64,000 nt of DNA from Enterobacter ludwigii (GCF_001750725.1 NZ_CP017279.1:806001-870000), one strand, 5' to 3'; numbered from the stretch's first letter, positions 46,079-55,328 are shown. Notes: generated by a model from the letters alone, not told the origin. Program-made: numbers and translations.

Positions 46079-47377
46079 CCACACCTGCACACCGTTGACC
46101 CAGGTCTCGCTAATATTGCGCTCGTCGCCCAGGGTCATCAGCACAAACAGCTGCTCATAAATGTCCTGACAGCGCCGGTTACGCAGGCGCTGTAGCGGCG
46201 TAACGGCCGGGTCGATGACGATAAAATCGGCCTCTTTGCCGGGGGCGAAATTGCCAATTTTATCGTCCAGCCTCAGGGCGTGAGCGCCGCCCAGCGTGGC
46301 GTGATAAAACGCTTCGCTGGCGCGCAGGCGGTAGCTCTGCAGCTGACCCACCTTGTACGCCTCCCCGAGGGTGCGCAGCATGCTGAAGGTGGTTCCGGCA
46401 CCCACATCGGTGCCAATGCCCATACGTACCTGGTGTTGCCAGCAGGCGGGTAAGCGGAACAGTCCGCTGCCAAGAAACAGGTTCGAGGTGGGGCAAAACG
46501 CCACCGCCGAGCCGGTATCGTGCAGACAGCGCCATTCGCTCTCATGGAGGTGGATCCCATGGGCAAACACGCTGCGTTCGCCGGTCAGCCCGTAATGATG
46601 ATACACATCCAGATAACGTTCATGTTCCGGCCACAGATCGCTTACCCAGGCCACTTCATTTGGGTTTTCGCTCAGATGGGTCTGCATCCACGTGTCGGGA
46701 AACTCCTCTCTGAGCAGGCTGACCGCGGCCAGCAGTTCCGGTGAGGAGGTCGGGGCAAAGCGTGGCGTAATGGCGTAGCCCAACCGTCCACGGTGGTGCC
46801 AGCGCTGGATCAACTCGCGCGTCTGCCGGTAGCTCTCTTTCGCGGTTTCACTCAGGTAGTCAGGCGTGTGGCGGTCCATCATCACCTTGCCGGCGATAAG
46901 GCGCATGTTAAGGCGCAGGGCCTCGGTGAACAGCGCCTCGACCGATTCAGGATGCAGCGTACAAAACACCAGCGCGGTGGTGGTGCCGTGGCTGACCAGT
47001 TGGTTGATGAAAAACGCCGCAATCTCTTTCGCATAGGCCTCATCGGCAAACTGGCTTTCTACCGGGAACGTGTAGGTGGTCAGCCACTCCAGCAGCTGCT
47101 CACCAAAAGCGCCAATCATCTCCGTCTGCGGGTAATGGACGTGGGTATCGACAAAACCCGGGAGCAGCAGTTTGCCGCGCAGGTCGGTGTACCCTTTGTA
47201 GGGATCAAGATACTGCTCGCCCTCCTGCCAGGCCATCTGCGCCAGAATTTTGCCGTTATGGATGAACAACAGCCCGTCTTCAAGGTAGCGCGCCTGTTGG
47301 GCGATAACGTCTGCACTGTCGCAGACCTGGGCAATATCAAAAAATGCACAGCGGATCGCAGTCTGGTAGTCCATCAT
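46058..47377 (-). CDS. guaD: Guanine deaminase GuaD
   Basis: This 439-residue amidohydrolase has metal-binding FVDTHVHYPQTEM, HLSENPNEV, GIHLHESE and GTDVGAGTTFSML. It deaminates guanine to xanthine, feeding HpxDE. ATG 47377 or 47374 are both possible behind AGGAATC. It is preceded by a near-perfect sigma-54 promoter and by the hpxC terminator, so it has its own transcription start. Confidence 0.95.
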   Translation of the reverse strand: MMDYQTAIRCAFFDIAQVCDSADVIAQQARYLEDGLLFIHNGKILAQMAWQEGEQYLDPYKGYTDLRGKLLLPGFVDTHVHYPQTEMIGAFGEQLLEWLTTYTFPVESQFADEAYAKEIAAFFINQLVSHGTTTALVFCTLHPESVEALFTEALRLNMRLIAGKVMMDRHTPDYLSETAKESYRQTRELIQRWHHRGRLGYAITPRFAPTSSPELLAAVSLLREEFPDTWMQTHLSENPNEVAWVSDLWPEHERYLDVYHHYGLTGERSVFAHGIHLHESEWRCLHDTGSAVAFCPTSNLFLGSGLFRLPACWQHQVRMGIGTDVGAGTTFSMLRTLGEAYKVGQLQSYRLRASEAFYHATLGGAHALRLDDKIGNFAPGKEADFIVIDPAVTPLQRLRNRRCQDIYEQLFVLMTLGDERNISETWVNGVQVWSTAAVG

Positions 47378-47418
47378 GATTCCTGCCTTAGTGTTTGCGT
47401 AGCGGGGTGATGAGACTG

Positions 47419-47434
47419 AGCAAAAACGGTGCCA
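47419..47434 (-). promoter_or_regulatory. Sigma-54 promoter of guaD
   Basis: The reverse strand reads TGGCACCGTTTTTGCT, an exact TGGCAC-N5-TTGCW, about 42 bases upstream of the guaD ATG. Confidence 0.82.
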
Positions 47435-47438
47435 GAAT

Positions 47439-47465
47439 GAAAAAGGCCGCAGAGGAACTGCGGCC
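47439..47465 (-). terminator. Terminator between hpxC and guaD
   Basis: On the reverse strand a GGCCGCAG / CTGCGGCC stem is followed by TTTTT, just after the hpxC stop and directly before the guaD promoter. Confidence 0.85.
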
Positions 47466-47476
47466 CGGAGGAAGGG

Positions 47477-48973
47477 TTACTCTTTTTGCGTTGCCACGCG
47501 GGGGCTGTACGACGAGGCGCCTGCCGCTTCACGCTCTTCCCGCGCCAGCCAGCGGTAGGTGACCCCGCCCAGGAAGACGCCGATAAACCAGCTAAAGTTT
47601 GCCACTTCATGCAGGGAGGGAATAAAGCTTATCACCAGTCCAACGGCAACGGATGGGACCAGCGCGCCGATGGCTTTCGGGTTGAAACCGTTGCGATACC
47701 AGTATTTGCCTTTTGGCGTGTCATCAAACAGATCGTCTACGGAGACCTTGCCGCGCTTAATCAGGTAAAAATCGGCAATCAGAATCCCGAACAGCGGGCC
47801 AATAAATGCCCCGAGCACGTCCAGAGTGTAGTGGATAAGCTCCGGCGAGTTAAACAGGTTCCACGGGGTTAACAGGATAGAGCCGACGGCGGCGATCATC
47901 CCCCCGGTGCGGAAGCTGATTTTTTGCGGTGAACAGTTAGAGAAATCAAACGCCGGGGAGACGAAGTTCGCCACGATGTTGATCCCGATGGTGGCGGTGA
48001 TCATGGTCAGCAAGCCAATGGCCACGGCCAGATCGTTGCCCACACGGCTGACGGTTTCAATCGGGTCAGTGATCATGCGGCCAAACAGCGATTGCGTACC
48101 CGACACAATCACCACGGTAACGATGGAGAACAGCAGGAAGTTAAACGGCAGACCCCAGCGGTTACCGCGGCGGATCTCTCCCATGCTTTTACCGTAGCGG
48201 GAGAAGTCACCAAAATTGAGCAGCGGGCCGGAGAAGTAAGAGACCACCAGCGCCGTGGCGGTGATCATCTGCCAGGTCTGCTCACCGGCGCTCAGGGATT
48301 TGCTGGCGAGGGTAAAGGAGATGCCGTCAAAACCGGTCTTGTATACAATCCATCCCGCCAGCGCCAGCATCACTACGTAGACCGCCGGACCGGCGATATC
48401 AATAAAGCGCTTAATGGCGCTCATGCCGTGCCAGAAGACCATCGCCTGCAGCACCCACATGATAGCGAAACAGATCCAGCCAAGATGCGACAGGCCCAGG
48501 AACGAACCGGTGGTGAGCGTCGCGAGTGAAGGCCAGAACTTAAGCGCCACCAGCATCAGCGCGTTGGCGGCCAGGTAGGTCTGAATGCCGTACCATGCGA
48601 AAGCAATCAGCCCGCGGATCACCGCCGGAATATTGGCCCCGAAAACGCCAAATGCCTGACGGCAAATCACCGCGTAGGGTACGCCTGCCATCTGACTCGG
48701 TTTCGCCACCAGGTTGGCACACAACTGCACAATGCAAATCCCTATCAGCAGGCAGAGCAAGACCTGCCAGCTTGCCAGCCCGAGCGTAAAGAAGCTCGCG
48801 GCAACAACATAACCCCCCATGCTGTGGACGTCCGACATCCAGAAAGAAAAGATGTTGTACCAGCTCCAGTTCTGGTCACGCGTCGGTGCCAGATCCTCAT
48901 TGCAAAGCCGTGGGCTGTAAACCGCACCGGAATCAGCGGCCGTACCGTGCTGCGCGTTTTGTCTGTTTGGCAT
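47477..48973 (-). CDS. hpxC: NCS1-family permease HpxC (allantoin/purine uptake)
   Basis: This 498-residue protein has about 12 hydrophobic helices and the NCS1 family NEDLAPTRDQNWSWYNIFSFWMSDVHSMGGYV N-terminal region. NCS1 proteins are sodium- or proton-coupled nucleobase or allantoin symporters. Its place beside hpxSAB matches the Klebsiella hpxC. The precise substrate is not shown by the sequence. Confidence 0.9.
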   Translation of the reverse strand: MPNRQNAQHGTAADSGAVYSPRLCNEDLAPTRDQNWSWYNIFSFWMSDVHSMGGYVVAASFFTLGLASWQVLLCLLIGICIVQLCANLVAKPSQMAGVPYAVICRQAFGVFGANIPAVIRGLIAFAWYGIQTYLAANALMLVALKFWPSLATLTTGSFLGLSHLGWICFAIMWVLQAMVFWHGMSAIKRFIDIAGPAVYVVMLALAGWIVYKTGFDGISFTLASKSLSAGEQTWQMITATALVVSYFSGPLLNFGDFSRYGKSMGEIRRGNRWGLPFNFLLFSIVTVVIVSGTQSLFGRMITDPIETVSRVGNDLAVAIGLLTMITATIGINIVANFVSPAFDFSNCSPQKISFRTGGMIAAVGSILLTPWNLFNSPELIHYTLDVLGAFIGPLFGILIADFYLIKRGKVSVDDLFDDTPKGKYWYRNGFNPKAIGALVPSVAVGLVISFIPSLHEVANFSWFIGVFLGGVTYRWLAREEREAAGASSYSPRVATQKE

Positions 48974-49024
48974 GAAACCTGCTCCTGTGAATGAAAACCC
49001 GTTAAGTGGGAGTGCAGACGGTGT

Positions 49025-49040
49025 TGCAGGATCCAGGCCA
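49025..49040 (-). promoter_or_regulatory. Weak sigma-54-like promoter of hpxC
   Basis: The reverse strand TGGCCTGGATCCTGCA keeps GG-N10-GC but departs from consensus at two positions; the -12 GC is about 53 bases before the hpxC ATG. Confidence 0.4.
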
Positions 49041-49052
49041 AAATAATAAATC

Positions 49053-49062
49053 TTGTATGCAA
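49053..49062. promoter_or_regulatory. Candidate HpxS operator in the hpxC-hpxS gap
   Basis: TTGTATGCAA is one base from the palindrome TTGTATACAA found just inside hpxA (49845-49854). A GTATAC core also lies at 49077-49082. GntR/FCD regulators commonly bind such GTATAC-centred sites. Confidence 0.5.
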
Positions 49063-49117
49063 TATTTTATTTTTATGTATACGATTCGATAGCGAAAAGT
49101 AAAAATCGGAGTGGTTA

Positions 49118-49834
49118 ATGAACAACATAAACAGCCTGCAGACCGCGCCAGACCTGCATGACAAAGATGAATCCATCTTTCAGGCGCTGATGACCGCGAT
49201 AGTCGAACATCAGTTGCTCCCGGGAAGTAAATTGCCTGAAGAGGCGCTGGCTGAGGTCTTCGGCGTGAGCCGCACCGGTATTCGCAAGGTGCTGCAACGA
49301 CTCGCCGCTGTGCAAATGGTCACCTTAACGCCCAAACGTGGTGCACACGTGGCCAGCCCGACGGTAGAAGAGGCGCAGCAGATCTTCCGCACGCGCGCTC
49401 TGCTTGAGGTGGCTAACCTGCCAGACGTGCTGGCCCACTGTCAGCCGCCGCATCTGGCTGCACTGGAAGGGATTATTCGCCAGGAGCAGCAGGCGCACGA
49501 AGCGTATGACGGTCCCGCCGCAATCCGCCACTCCGCCAATTTCCATATTCAGCTTCAGGCCATTTCAGGCAATCAGGTGCTGACAGAGATGGTGACCGGA
49601 CTGAGCCAGCGGTCGTCGCTGGTGATCGCAGCCTGGGGCGCGCCGTGGCGTCAGGGCTGCCGCTGCAATGACCACGAGCAACTGGTGGAACTCTTGCGCC
49701 AGAAGGCGCTCCAGCCCCTGAGTGAGGCCTTAATGCACCATTTTGAACATATTGTCGCCAGCCTCTGTTTCGAACGGGCCGGTGAGTGCCTGCCTGATTT
49801 TGCCCGGCTGTTCGCCAGCCACAAGGAGTCGTAA
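49118..49834 (+). CDS. hpxS: HpxS, GntR-family (FadR/FCD type) regulator
   Basis: This 238-residue protein has an N-terminal winged helix (about 20-85, LPEEALAEVFGVSRTGIRKVLQRLAAVQMVTLTPKRGAHV) and a C-terminal FCD ligand domain (about 90-225). It is the regulator of the allantoin genes in Klebsiella (hpxSAB). Its TAA overlaps the hpxA ATG by one base. Confidence 0.92.
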   Translation: MNNINSLQTAPDLHDKDESIFQALMTAIVEHQLLPGSKLPEEALAEVFGVSRTGIRKVLQRLAAVQMVTLTPKRGAHVASPTVEEAQQIFRTRALLEVANLPDVLAHCQPPHLAALEGIIRQEQQAHEAYDGPAAIRHSANFHIQLQAISGNQVLTEMVTGLSQRSSLVIAAWGAPWRQGCRCNDHEQLVELLRQKALQPLSEALMHHFEHIVASLCFERAGECLPDFARLFASHKES

Positions 49835-50577
49835 TGTCGTCTGTTTGTATACAAGTGATTAACCCCAACACCAGCCTCGCGATGACGGAAACCATCGGCG
49901 CCGCAGCCCGCGCGGTAGCAGCACCGGGAACGGAGATCCTCGCCGTCTGCCCGAGCGCAGGTGTGCCCTCGATAGAAGGTCATTTTGATGAGGCCATCGC
50001 CGCCGTGGGCGTTCTCGAACAGATAAAACGCGGACGGCAACAGGGCGTGGATGGACACGTGATTGCCTGCTTTGGTGACCCCGGCCTGCTGGCGGCGCGC
50101 GAGCTGGCGCAGGGGCCGGTCATCGGTATCGCAGAAGCTGCGATGCATATGGCCACGCTGGTGGCAACACGCTTTTCCGTTGTGACTACGCTGCCGCGCA
50201 CGCGGATTATCGCCCGTCATCTGTTGCACCAGTATGGTTTCCAGGACCACTGTGCAGCCCTGCATGCCATCGATCTGCCGGTGCTGGCACTGGAAGACGG
50301 TAGCGGCCTTGCTCAGGAGAAGGTGCGCGCGCGCTGCATCCAGGCGCTGAAAGAAGATGGCTGCGGCGCGATTGTGCTCGGCTGCGGTGGAATGGCGACG
50401 CTGGCGCAGGAGCTGACGCGCGAGCTGCACGTGCCGGTGATCGACGGCGTCAGCGCGGCGGTGAAAATGGTCGAGTCGCTGGTGGCGCTGGGGCTGTCAA
50501 CCAGCAAGCACGGGGACCTGGCTTTCCCGGAGAAAAAAGCGTTGAGCGGACACTTTCAGGCACTGAATCCATTTTAA
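49834..50577 (+). CDS. hpxA: HpxA, allantoin racemase
   Basis: This 247-residue Asp/Glu/hydantoin racemase family protein has the paired cysteines Cys79 (ACFGDPGL) and Cys184 (VLGCGGMA) that act as acid and base. The same numbers are reported for Klebsiella HpxA. It interconverts S- and R-allantoin for the downstream allantoinase. Confidence 0.94.
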   Translation: MSSVCIQVINPNTSLAMTETIGAAARAVAAPGTEILAVCPSAGVPSIEGHFDEAIAAVGVLEQIKRGRQQGVDGHVIACFGDPGLLAARELAQGPVIGIAEAAMHMATLVATRFSVVTTLPRTRIIARHLLHQYGFQDHCAALHAIDLPVLALEDGSGLAQEKVRARCIQALKEDGCGAIVLGCGGMATLAQELTRELHVPVIDGVSAAVKMVESLVALGLSTSKHGDLAFPEKKALSGHFQALNPF

Positions 50578-50591
50578 TTGAGGGGGTGATA

Positions 50592-51524
50592 ATGGCGCTT
50601 TTTAACGAAGATTATCCGCGGGACTTACGCGGCTATGCAGGCAAGCCGCCGCACGCGCAGTGGCCGAACCAGGCGCGCATCGCCGTGCAGTTTGTACTCA
50701 ATTACGAAGAAGGGGCGGAAAACCACGTTCTGCACGGTGATGCCGGCTCAGAACAATTCCTCTCGGACATCATCGGTGCGGCCAGTTATCCGGACAGACA
50801 CATGTCGATGGACTCCCTCTATGAATACGGCAGCCGCGCTGGGTTCTGGCGGATCCATAACGAATTCTGCAAGCGTGGCCTGCCGCTGACGGTCTTTGGC
50901 GTGGCAATGGCGCTGGCGCGACATCCCGATATCGTTGACGCCATCAAAGCGGCTGATTATGACGTGGTCAGCCACGGCTGGCGCTGGATCCACTATCAAA
51001 GTATGGATATCAACCAGGAGCGCGAGCACCTGCACAAGGCGGTGCATGTCCTGACTGACCTGTTTGGCAAACCGCCTGCCGGCTGGTACACCGGGCGTGA
51101 CAGCCCAAACACCCGCCAGCTGGTAGTGGAGCATGGGGGCTTTGACTATGACAGCGACTACTATGGCGACGATTTACCGTTCTGGACGCAAGTGGCGTGC
51201 AGCGACGGCACGCGCAAACCCCACCTGATTGTGCCGTATACGCTGGATGCCAACGACATGCGCTTCGCGACCGCGCAGGGGTTCAACACCGCCGAGCAGT
51301 TTTATACCTACCTGAAAGACAGCTTTGACGTGTTGTACGAAGAAGGGGAACGTGCGCCGAAGATGATGTCCATCGGCATGCATTGCCGTCTGCTGGGGCG
51401 TCCGGGGCGTTTTCGTGCTCTGCAGCGGTTCCTCGATTACCTTGCGCAGCACGATCGGGTATGGGTCTGTACCCGCCAGCAGATAGCCGATCACTGGCGT
51501 GAAGTGCACCCGTTTCAACAATAA
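50592..51524 (+). CDS. hpxB: HpxB, PuuE-type allantoinase
   Basis: This 310-residue polysaccharide-deacetylase-like allantoinase (PuuE family) is unrelated to the amidohydrolase AllB. It has the conserved VVSHGWRWIHYQSM and YTGRDSPNTRQLV runs. It hydrolyses allantoin to allantoate. ATG 50592 is preferred to GTG 50586 because of AGGGGGTGATA spacing. Confidence 0.93.
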   Translation: MALFNEDYPRDLRGYAGKPPHAQWPNQARIAVQFVLNYEEGAENHVLHGDAGSEQFLSDIIGAASYPDRHMSMDSLYEYGSRAGFWRIHNEFCKRGLPLTVFGVAMALARHPDIVDAIKAADYDVVSHGWRWIHYQSMDINQEREHLHKAVHVLTDLFGKPPAGWYTGRDSPNTRQLVVEHGGFDYDSDYYGDDLPFWTQVACSDGTRKPHLIVPYTLDANDMRFATAQGFNTAEQFYTYLKDSFDVLYEEGERAPKMMSIGMHCRLLGRPGRFRALQRFLDYLAQHDRVWVCTRQQIADHWREVHPFQQ

Positions 51525-51547
51525 CGATCCAGCAGTGCGCCGGGCGG

Positions 51548-51603
51548 GCGGTGACGCCTGTCCCGGCCTGCTGCTTATCTGAGGGGAAAAGCGCCACCGG
51601 GCA
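51548..51603. repeat. REP-like inverted repeats between hpxB and hpxZ
   Basis: GC-rich palindromic blocks, including GCGCCACCGGGCA at 51591-51603, lie between convergent stop codons. They resemble the element at 19433. Boundaries are approximate. Confidence 0.4.
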
Positions 51604-51615
51604 GGGTTATTAACA

Positions 51616-52002
51616 TTACGCCATCACGCTCACCTGCGCCGCCACAATCCGCCAGCCGTACGGGAAGCGTACCCATGTCTGCTGCTGGCGGCCAATCCGC
51701 TCCGTTCCTTCGCGGGTGAATTCGGTGCTACACACGGCGTAATCCTCTCCGAAGGTGGTGATTACCGTATGGCGCAACGTCCTTTGCAGACCCGCGGACG
51801 GGCGCGCCGCCCGAAAGGCGCGGATTTCCTCAATGCCGTACAGGTTTTCGCCCGCACCGAGACGCACCGTGTTTTTGTCGTGCCAGAACAGCTCATCCAG
51901 CACCGGAATGTTGTTGCTTACCAGCGCGTCTTCATAGCGGTAAAAGGCTGCGGTCACTTCTGCAACGACCCACGGAAGGTTAATGTCATCGTGATTTATC
52001 AT
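51616..52002 (-). CDS. hpxZ: HpxZ, DUF3225/AtzH-like protein
   Basis: This 128-residue NTF2/SnoaL-like protein (INLPWVVAEVTAAFYRYEDALVSNNIPVLDELFWHD) belongs to the AtzH (DUF3225) family. AtzH is encoded with the 1-carboxybiuret hydrolase genes atzEG. Its start overlaps the hpxY stop by four bases, making it last in hpxWXYZ. Confidence 0.88.
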   Translation of the reverse strand: MINHDDINLPWVVAEVTAAFYRYEDALVSNNIPVLDELFWHDKNTVRLGAGENLYGIEEIRAFRAARPSAGLQRTLRHTVITTFGEDYAVCSTEFTREGTERIGRQQQTWVRFPYGWRIVAAQVSVMA

Positions 52003-53396
52003 GGTGCCATCTCCGCTGGCCGGGCATCGGTTATTCCGCTTGCTTCCAGCACCCGCGCCACGCGCAGGCAGGCTTGCTCGTTAAACGGTGCGGCGATCAA
52101 CTGCAGGCCAACAGGTGCGCCCTGAGCGGTGCGCAGCGGGACGGTGGTAACGGGTAAACCTAAAAACGAAATCGGCTGCGTCAGCATGCCCATGCTGGCG
52201 CGAACCGGTAACGGCTGGCCGTTGATCTCCATGATCTCTTCGCCAATCCGCGTTGCACTGCGCGGCGTGGCCGGGGCGATCAGCACGTCGGCCTGCGCAA
52301 ACAGCGCTTTAAACGCCTGTCGGGCCTGCGTGCGAAAACGCTGGGCCTGAATATACCAGGCAGAAGGGATCATCGCGCCGGCCAGCAGTCGCTCGCGGGA
52401 GTGCGGTTCAAAACGCCCGGGCTCGCGGCGAAGCGCGGGCAGGTACTGATTTCCGCCTTCCGAGGCGCTGATGATAAACGCCGCGGAGCGGGCCAGTTCG
52501 GCATCGGGGAATTGCAACGTTTCCTGCACGTCGAGGGCTTTTGCCACCCGCGCCACGGCGTCCCGCATGTCGCTGTCGCACCAGGTACTGAAATAGCCGC
52601 CGAGCACCGCGCAGCGCAAACCATCCAGACCGCGGTCGAGCAGGGGCCGGGTCTGCTCCCGGGAGCTCTCCGCCTGAAATTCGTCGCTGGTATCCCGACC
52701 CTGCAGTGCATCGTACACCGACGCCAGATCGCTCACGCGACGGGCAAACGGCCCGATGTGATCCAGACTGGCGACAAACGGATGGCTGCCGGCGCGTGAC
52801 AGACGACCAAAAGTGGGCTTAAGACCGTATATTCCGCACAGGGAGGCCGGTACGCGAATCGACCCGTTGGTGTCGGTACCGAGCGAAAAATGGACCAGTC
52901 CGGCAGCGACCGCGGCGGCAGAGCCGCCGGACGATCCTCCGGCAATGCGTGTCACATCGTGCGGGTTACGCGTTGCGCCGTAGTAAGTGTTTTCCGTCGT
53001 AAAGCCGTAGGCGTAGGCATCCATGTTGACCATCCCCGACAATAAGCCACCGGCACTGCGCAGCTGGCGTACCGCAAAGCTGTCAGCGGTGGCGGGGGGG
53101 CGCTGGCTGAACAGCTCTGCACCGGCAAGGGTCGTATGCCCGGCGACGTCGAACAGGTTTTTCACCGCGTAGGGAATACCTGCCAGCGGCGGCAGAGGGC
53201 GTTTCTCCCGACGCAGGGTGTCGATATTCTCGGCTTCGGCCAACATGCGTTCTTCCGTGACGGTGGTCCAGGCGTTGATATGGGGATTGATGCGCGTAAT
53301 GGCTTCCAGGGTCTGGCGGGCGATGTCATGGGCGCTCAGGTCGCCTGCACTCAGCGCCTGCTGGATCTCACTGATACTCATCTCGTGTAGCGTCAT
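51999..53396 (-). CDS. hpxY: HpxY, AtzE-like amidase
   Basis: This 465-residue amidase-signature enzyme has the triad Lys79 (GIPYAVKN), cis-Ser155 (AGGSSGGS) and nucleophile Ser179 (TDTNGSIR). It resembles AtzE, the catalytic subunit of 1-carboxybiuret hydrolase, which needs the small AtzG subunit. The gene directly upstream (hpxX) encodes an AtzG-like protein and overlaps by four bases. The physiological substrate in purine breakdown is not settled. Confidence 0.9.
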   Translation of the reverse strand: MTLHEMSISEIQQALSAGDLSAHDIARQTLEAITRINPHINAWTTVTEERMLAEAENIDTLRREKRPLPPLAGIPYAVKNLFDVAGHTTLAGAELFSQRPPATADSFAVRQLRSAGGLLSGMVNMDAYAYGFTTENTYYGATRNPHDVTRIAGGSSGGSAAAVAAGLVHFSLGTDTNGSIRVPASLCGIYGLKPTFGRLSRAGSHPFVASLDHIGPFARRVSDLASVYDALQGRDTSDEFQAESSREQTRPLLDRGLDGLRCAVLGGYFSTWCDSDMRDAVARVAKALDVQETLQFPDAELARSAAFIISASEGGNQYLPALRREPGRFEPHSRERLLAGAMIPSAWYIQAQRFRTQARQAFKALFAQADVLIAPATPRSATRIGEEIMEINGQPLPVRASMGMLTQPISFLGLPVTTVPLRTAQGAPVGLQLIAAPFNEQACLRVARVLEASGITDARPAEMAP

Positions 53397-53581
53397 GCTT
53401 TGTATACTCCTGCGATCTCCAGACGGTCATCAAACGGCAGCGCCATCAGCGGGGCGGCCATCGCCGCGATACGGCAGAACTGCACATGGAGTTCTGCCCG
53501 GCGGGCGTCATCCAGCTCAACGCCCAGCACGGACTCCATTTGCGCCAGATAGGCATGCCAGTCAGGTTGTGTGGTATTCAT
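53393..53581 (-). CDS. hpxX: HpxX, small AtzG-like (DUF4089) subunit
   Basis: This 62-residue protein (MNTTQPDWHAYLAQMESVLGVELDD) starts at ATG 53581 behind AAGGAG. It has DUF4089/AtzG features: a short helical protein ending in [19 protein letters not shown]. AtzG completes the AtzE complex in Pseudomonas, so HpxX and HpxY probably form a complex. It is overlapped by hpxY. Confidence 0.87.
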   Translation of the reverse strand: MNTTQPDWHAYLAQMESVLGVELDDARRAELHVQFCRIAAMAAPLMALPFDDRLEIAGVYKA

Positions 53582-53591
53582 CAGTCTCTCC

Positions 53592-55175
53592 TTAAAATCC
53601 GGCGGCGGCGCCGTTGCTGCGCGGGTCAAATGCCCCTTCAAACAGCCCGTTAGGATGGCGAACAATCGCACCCGCGTGGCCCATGGCTTCGCTGAATGCC
53701 GGGAAGCACTCCACGTCGTGGCCCAGCGCCTGCAGGCGCGCGACGGTCTGCGGCGTAAAGCGGCCTTCCACCTTCAGGGTGTCGGACGTCTGTCCCCAGG
53801 TGCGCCCCAGTAACCAGCGCGGGCGGGCGATGCTCTCCTGCAGTGGTACCCCCTGCACCACATAGCGGGTAAACAGTGCGGCCTGGGTTTGCGGCTGGCC
53901 GTCACCGCCCATCGAGCCGTAGACCATGACGCGTCCGTCATGCAGACGCGCGGCTGCCGGGTTCAGGGTGTGGAACGGTTGTTTTCCTGGCGCAAGCGCC
54001 AGCAGGTGACGGGGATTGAGGCTGAATGAGGCTCCCCGGTTTTGCCAGACGATGCCGGTATCAGGCAGGACCACGCCGCTGCCGAACTCGTGATAAATGC
54101 TCTGGATAAACGACACGGCAAGACCGCTGTTATCCATCACCCCCATCCAGACCGTATCACCAGGGCCTTTGCCGCAGCCCCACGGTGCGGCCTGGTTATC
54201 ATCGACCTGGTCGGCGAGGGCGGCCAGTGCGGCAGGATCCAGCAGACCCTGGATATCGGTTTTCAGCTCGCGCGGGTCGGTGATATGGGCATCGCGCAGA
54301 CCAAACGCCAGCTTGGTGGCCTCTACAATGCGGTGAACGGTGGTCGCTTCGTCAGCATCGGCCATGGACAGGCGGTCGGTTATCCCGAGGATCGCCAGCG
54401 ACACCAGCCCCTGCGTTGGCGGCGCGAGGTTCCACACTTCGCCCTGCTGATGCTGTAATTTCAGCGGCGCGGTGCGCCGGGCGACATGCGCGTTTAGGTC
54501 AGCCAGGGTGATGGGCAGCCCCAGCGTTGCCATGCCCCGGGCCAGACGCTCCGCCATCGGGCCGCGATAAAAACTGTCCAGACCGTCTTCTGCGAGGTGC
54601 GAGAGCGTGGAGGCCAGCGCCGGTTGATAAAACCGGCTGCCGACCTGCGGCGGTTTGCCATCAGCCAGCCAGGTCTCCGCGAAGCCGGGCAGGTCCTTCA
54701 GTTCATCCAGCTTACTGGCCGTGGCGGCGGCCTGAGACGCGGTCACCGGCGTGCCGTTTCGGGCATAGTCAATGGCGTCTGCCAGCAGGCGATTCAGGGG
54801 AAGAGCGGTGCCCGTCAGCGTGCGCGAAACCTTCAGTGCTTCGTCCCAGCCGCTCACCGTTCCCGCCACGGTCAGCGCCGCACGAGGCCCGCGATGGGGG
54901 ATCTGAGAGACATCGTCATAGGCGGCAAGCGTCGCCAGTGAGCCAGCTGCGCCGCTGGCGTCAATGGCAACCGGTTCGCCATCGGGCGGCACGATAAGCC
55001 AGAAACCGTCCCCACCGAGACCGTTCATGTGCGGGTAAACCACGGCAATGGTTGCGGCGGCGGCGACCATTGCCTCAATCGCGCTACCGCCTTCGCGCAG
55101 AATGGCCAGGGCGCTCTGGCTGGCAAGATGGTGGGGCGCCACGGCCATTCCGTGTACGGAGACATTACTTTGCAT
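53592..55175 (-). CDS. hpxW: HpxW, oxamate amidohydrolase (gamma-glutamyltranspeptidase fold)
   Basis: This 527-residue Ntn-hydrolase resembles gamma-glutamyltranspeptidase but has no signal peptide, so it is cytoplasmic. The autoprocessing nucleophile is Thr341 in GPGDTVWMGVMD; cleavage there yields alpha and beta chains. Klebsiella HpxW hydrolyses oxamate to oxalate and ammonia. It is first of hpxWXYZ, with the -12 of a sigma-54-like promoter about 36 bases upstream. Confidence 0.92.
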   Translation of the reverse strand: MQSNVSVHGMAVAPHHLASQSALAILREGGSAIEAMVAAAATIAVVYPHMNGLGGDGFWLIVPPDGEPVAIDASGAAGSLATLAAYDDVSQIPHRGPRAALTVAGTVSGWDEALKVSRTLTGTALPLNRLLADAIDYARNGTPVTASQAAATASKLDELKDLPGFAETWLADGKPPQVGSRFYQPALASTLSHLAEDGLDSFYRGPMAERLARGMATLGLPITLADLNAHVARRTAPLKLQHQQGEVWNLAPPTQGLVSLAILGITDRLSMADADEATTVHRIVEATKLAFGLRDAHITDPRELKTDIQGLLDPAALAALADQVDDNQAAPWGCGKGPGDTVWMGVMDNSGLAVSFIQSIYHEFGSGVVLPDTGIVWQNRGASFSLNPRHLLALAPGKQPFHTLNPAAARLHDGRVMVYGSMGGDGQPQTQAALFTRYVVQGVPLQESIARPRWLLGRTWGQTSDTLKVEGRFTPQTVARLQALGHDVECFPAFSEAMGHAGAIVRHPNGLFEGAFDPRSNGAAAGF

Positions 55176-55209
55176 GGAGAGTCCTCATAACCCAAAAGTC
55201 ACAAGGTGC

Positions 55210-55225
55210 TGCAAAAGCTGTTCCA
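55210..55225 (-). promoter_or_regulatory. Sigma-54-like promoter of hpxWXYZ
   Basis: The reverse strand reads TGGAACAGCTTTTGCA: GG-N10-GC and a perfect TTGCA -12 half, with one mismatch in the -24 half. Confidence 0.6.
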
Positions 55226-55233
55226 GTTATGAA

Positions 55234-55245
55234 TGAAAAGTTTCA
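55234..55245. promoter_or_regulatory. Candidate HpxU operator (palindrome)
   Basis: TGAAAAGTTTCA is a perfect inverted repeat in the hpxW-hpxU gap. A related TGAAACAAAAGTTACA lies at 55305-55320, just before hpxU. RpiR regulators bind TGAAA/TTTCA-type repeats. Confidence 0.5.
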
Positions 55246-55328
55246 CGTCAGTCGTAACATAACGTTTTAAGAAGCTGGCATGCTTAATGAAAGGTATAGT
55301 GAGGTGAAACAAAAGTTACAGAGGCTTT

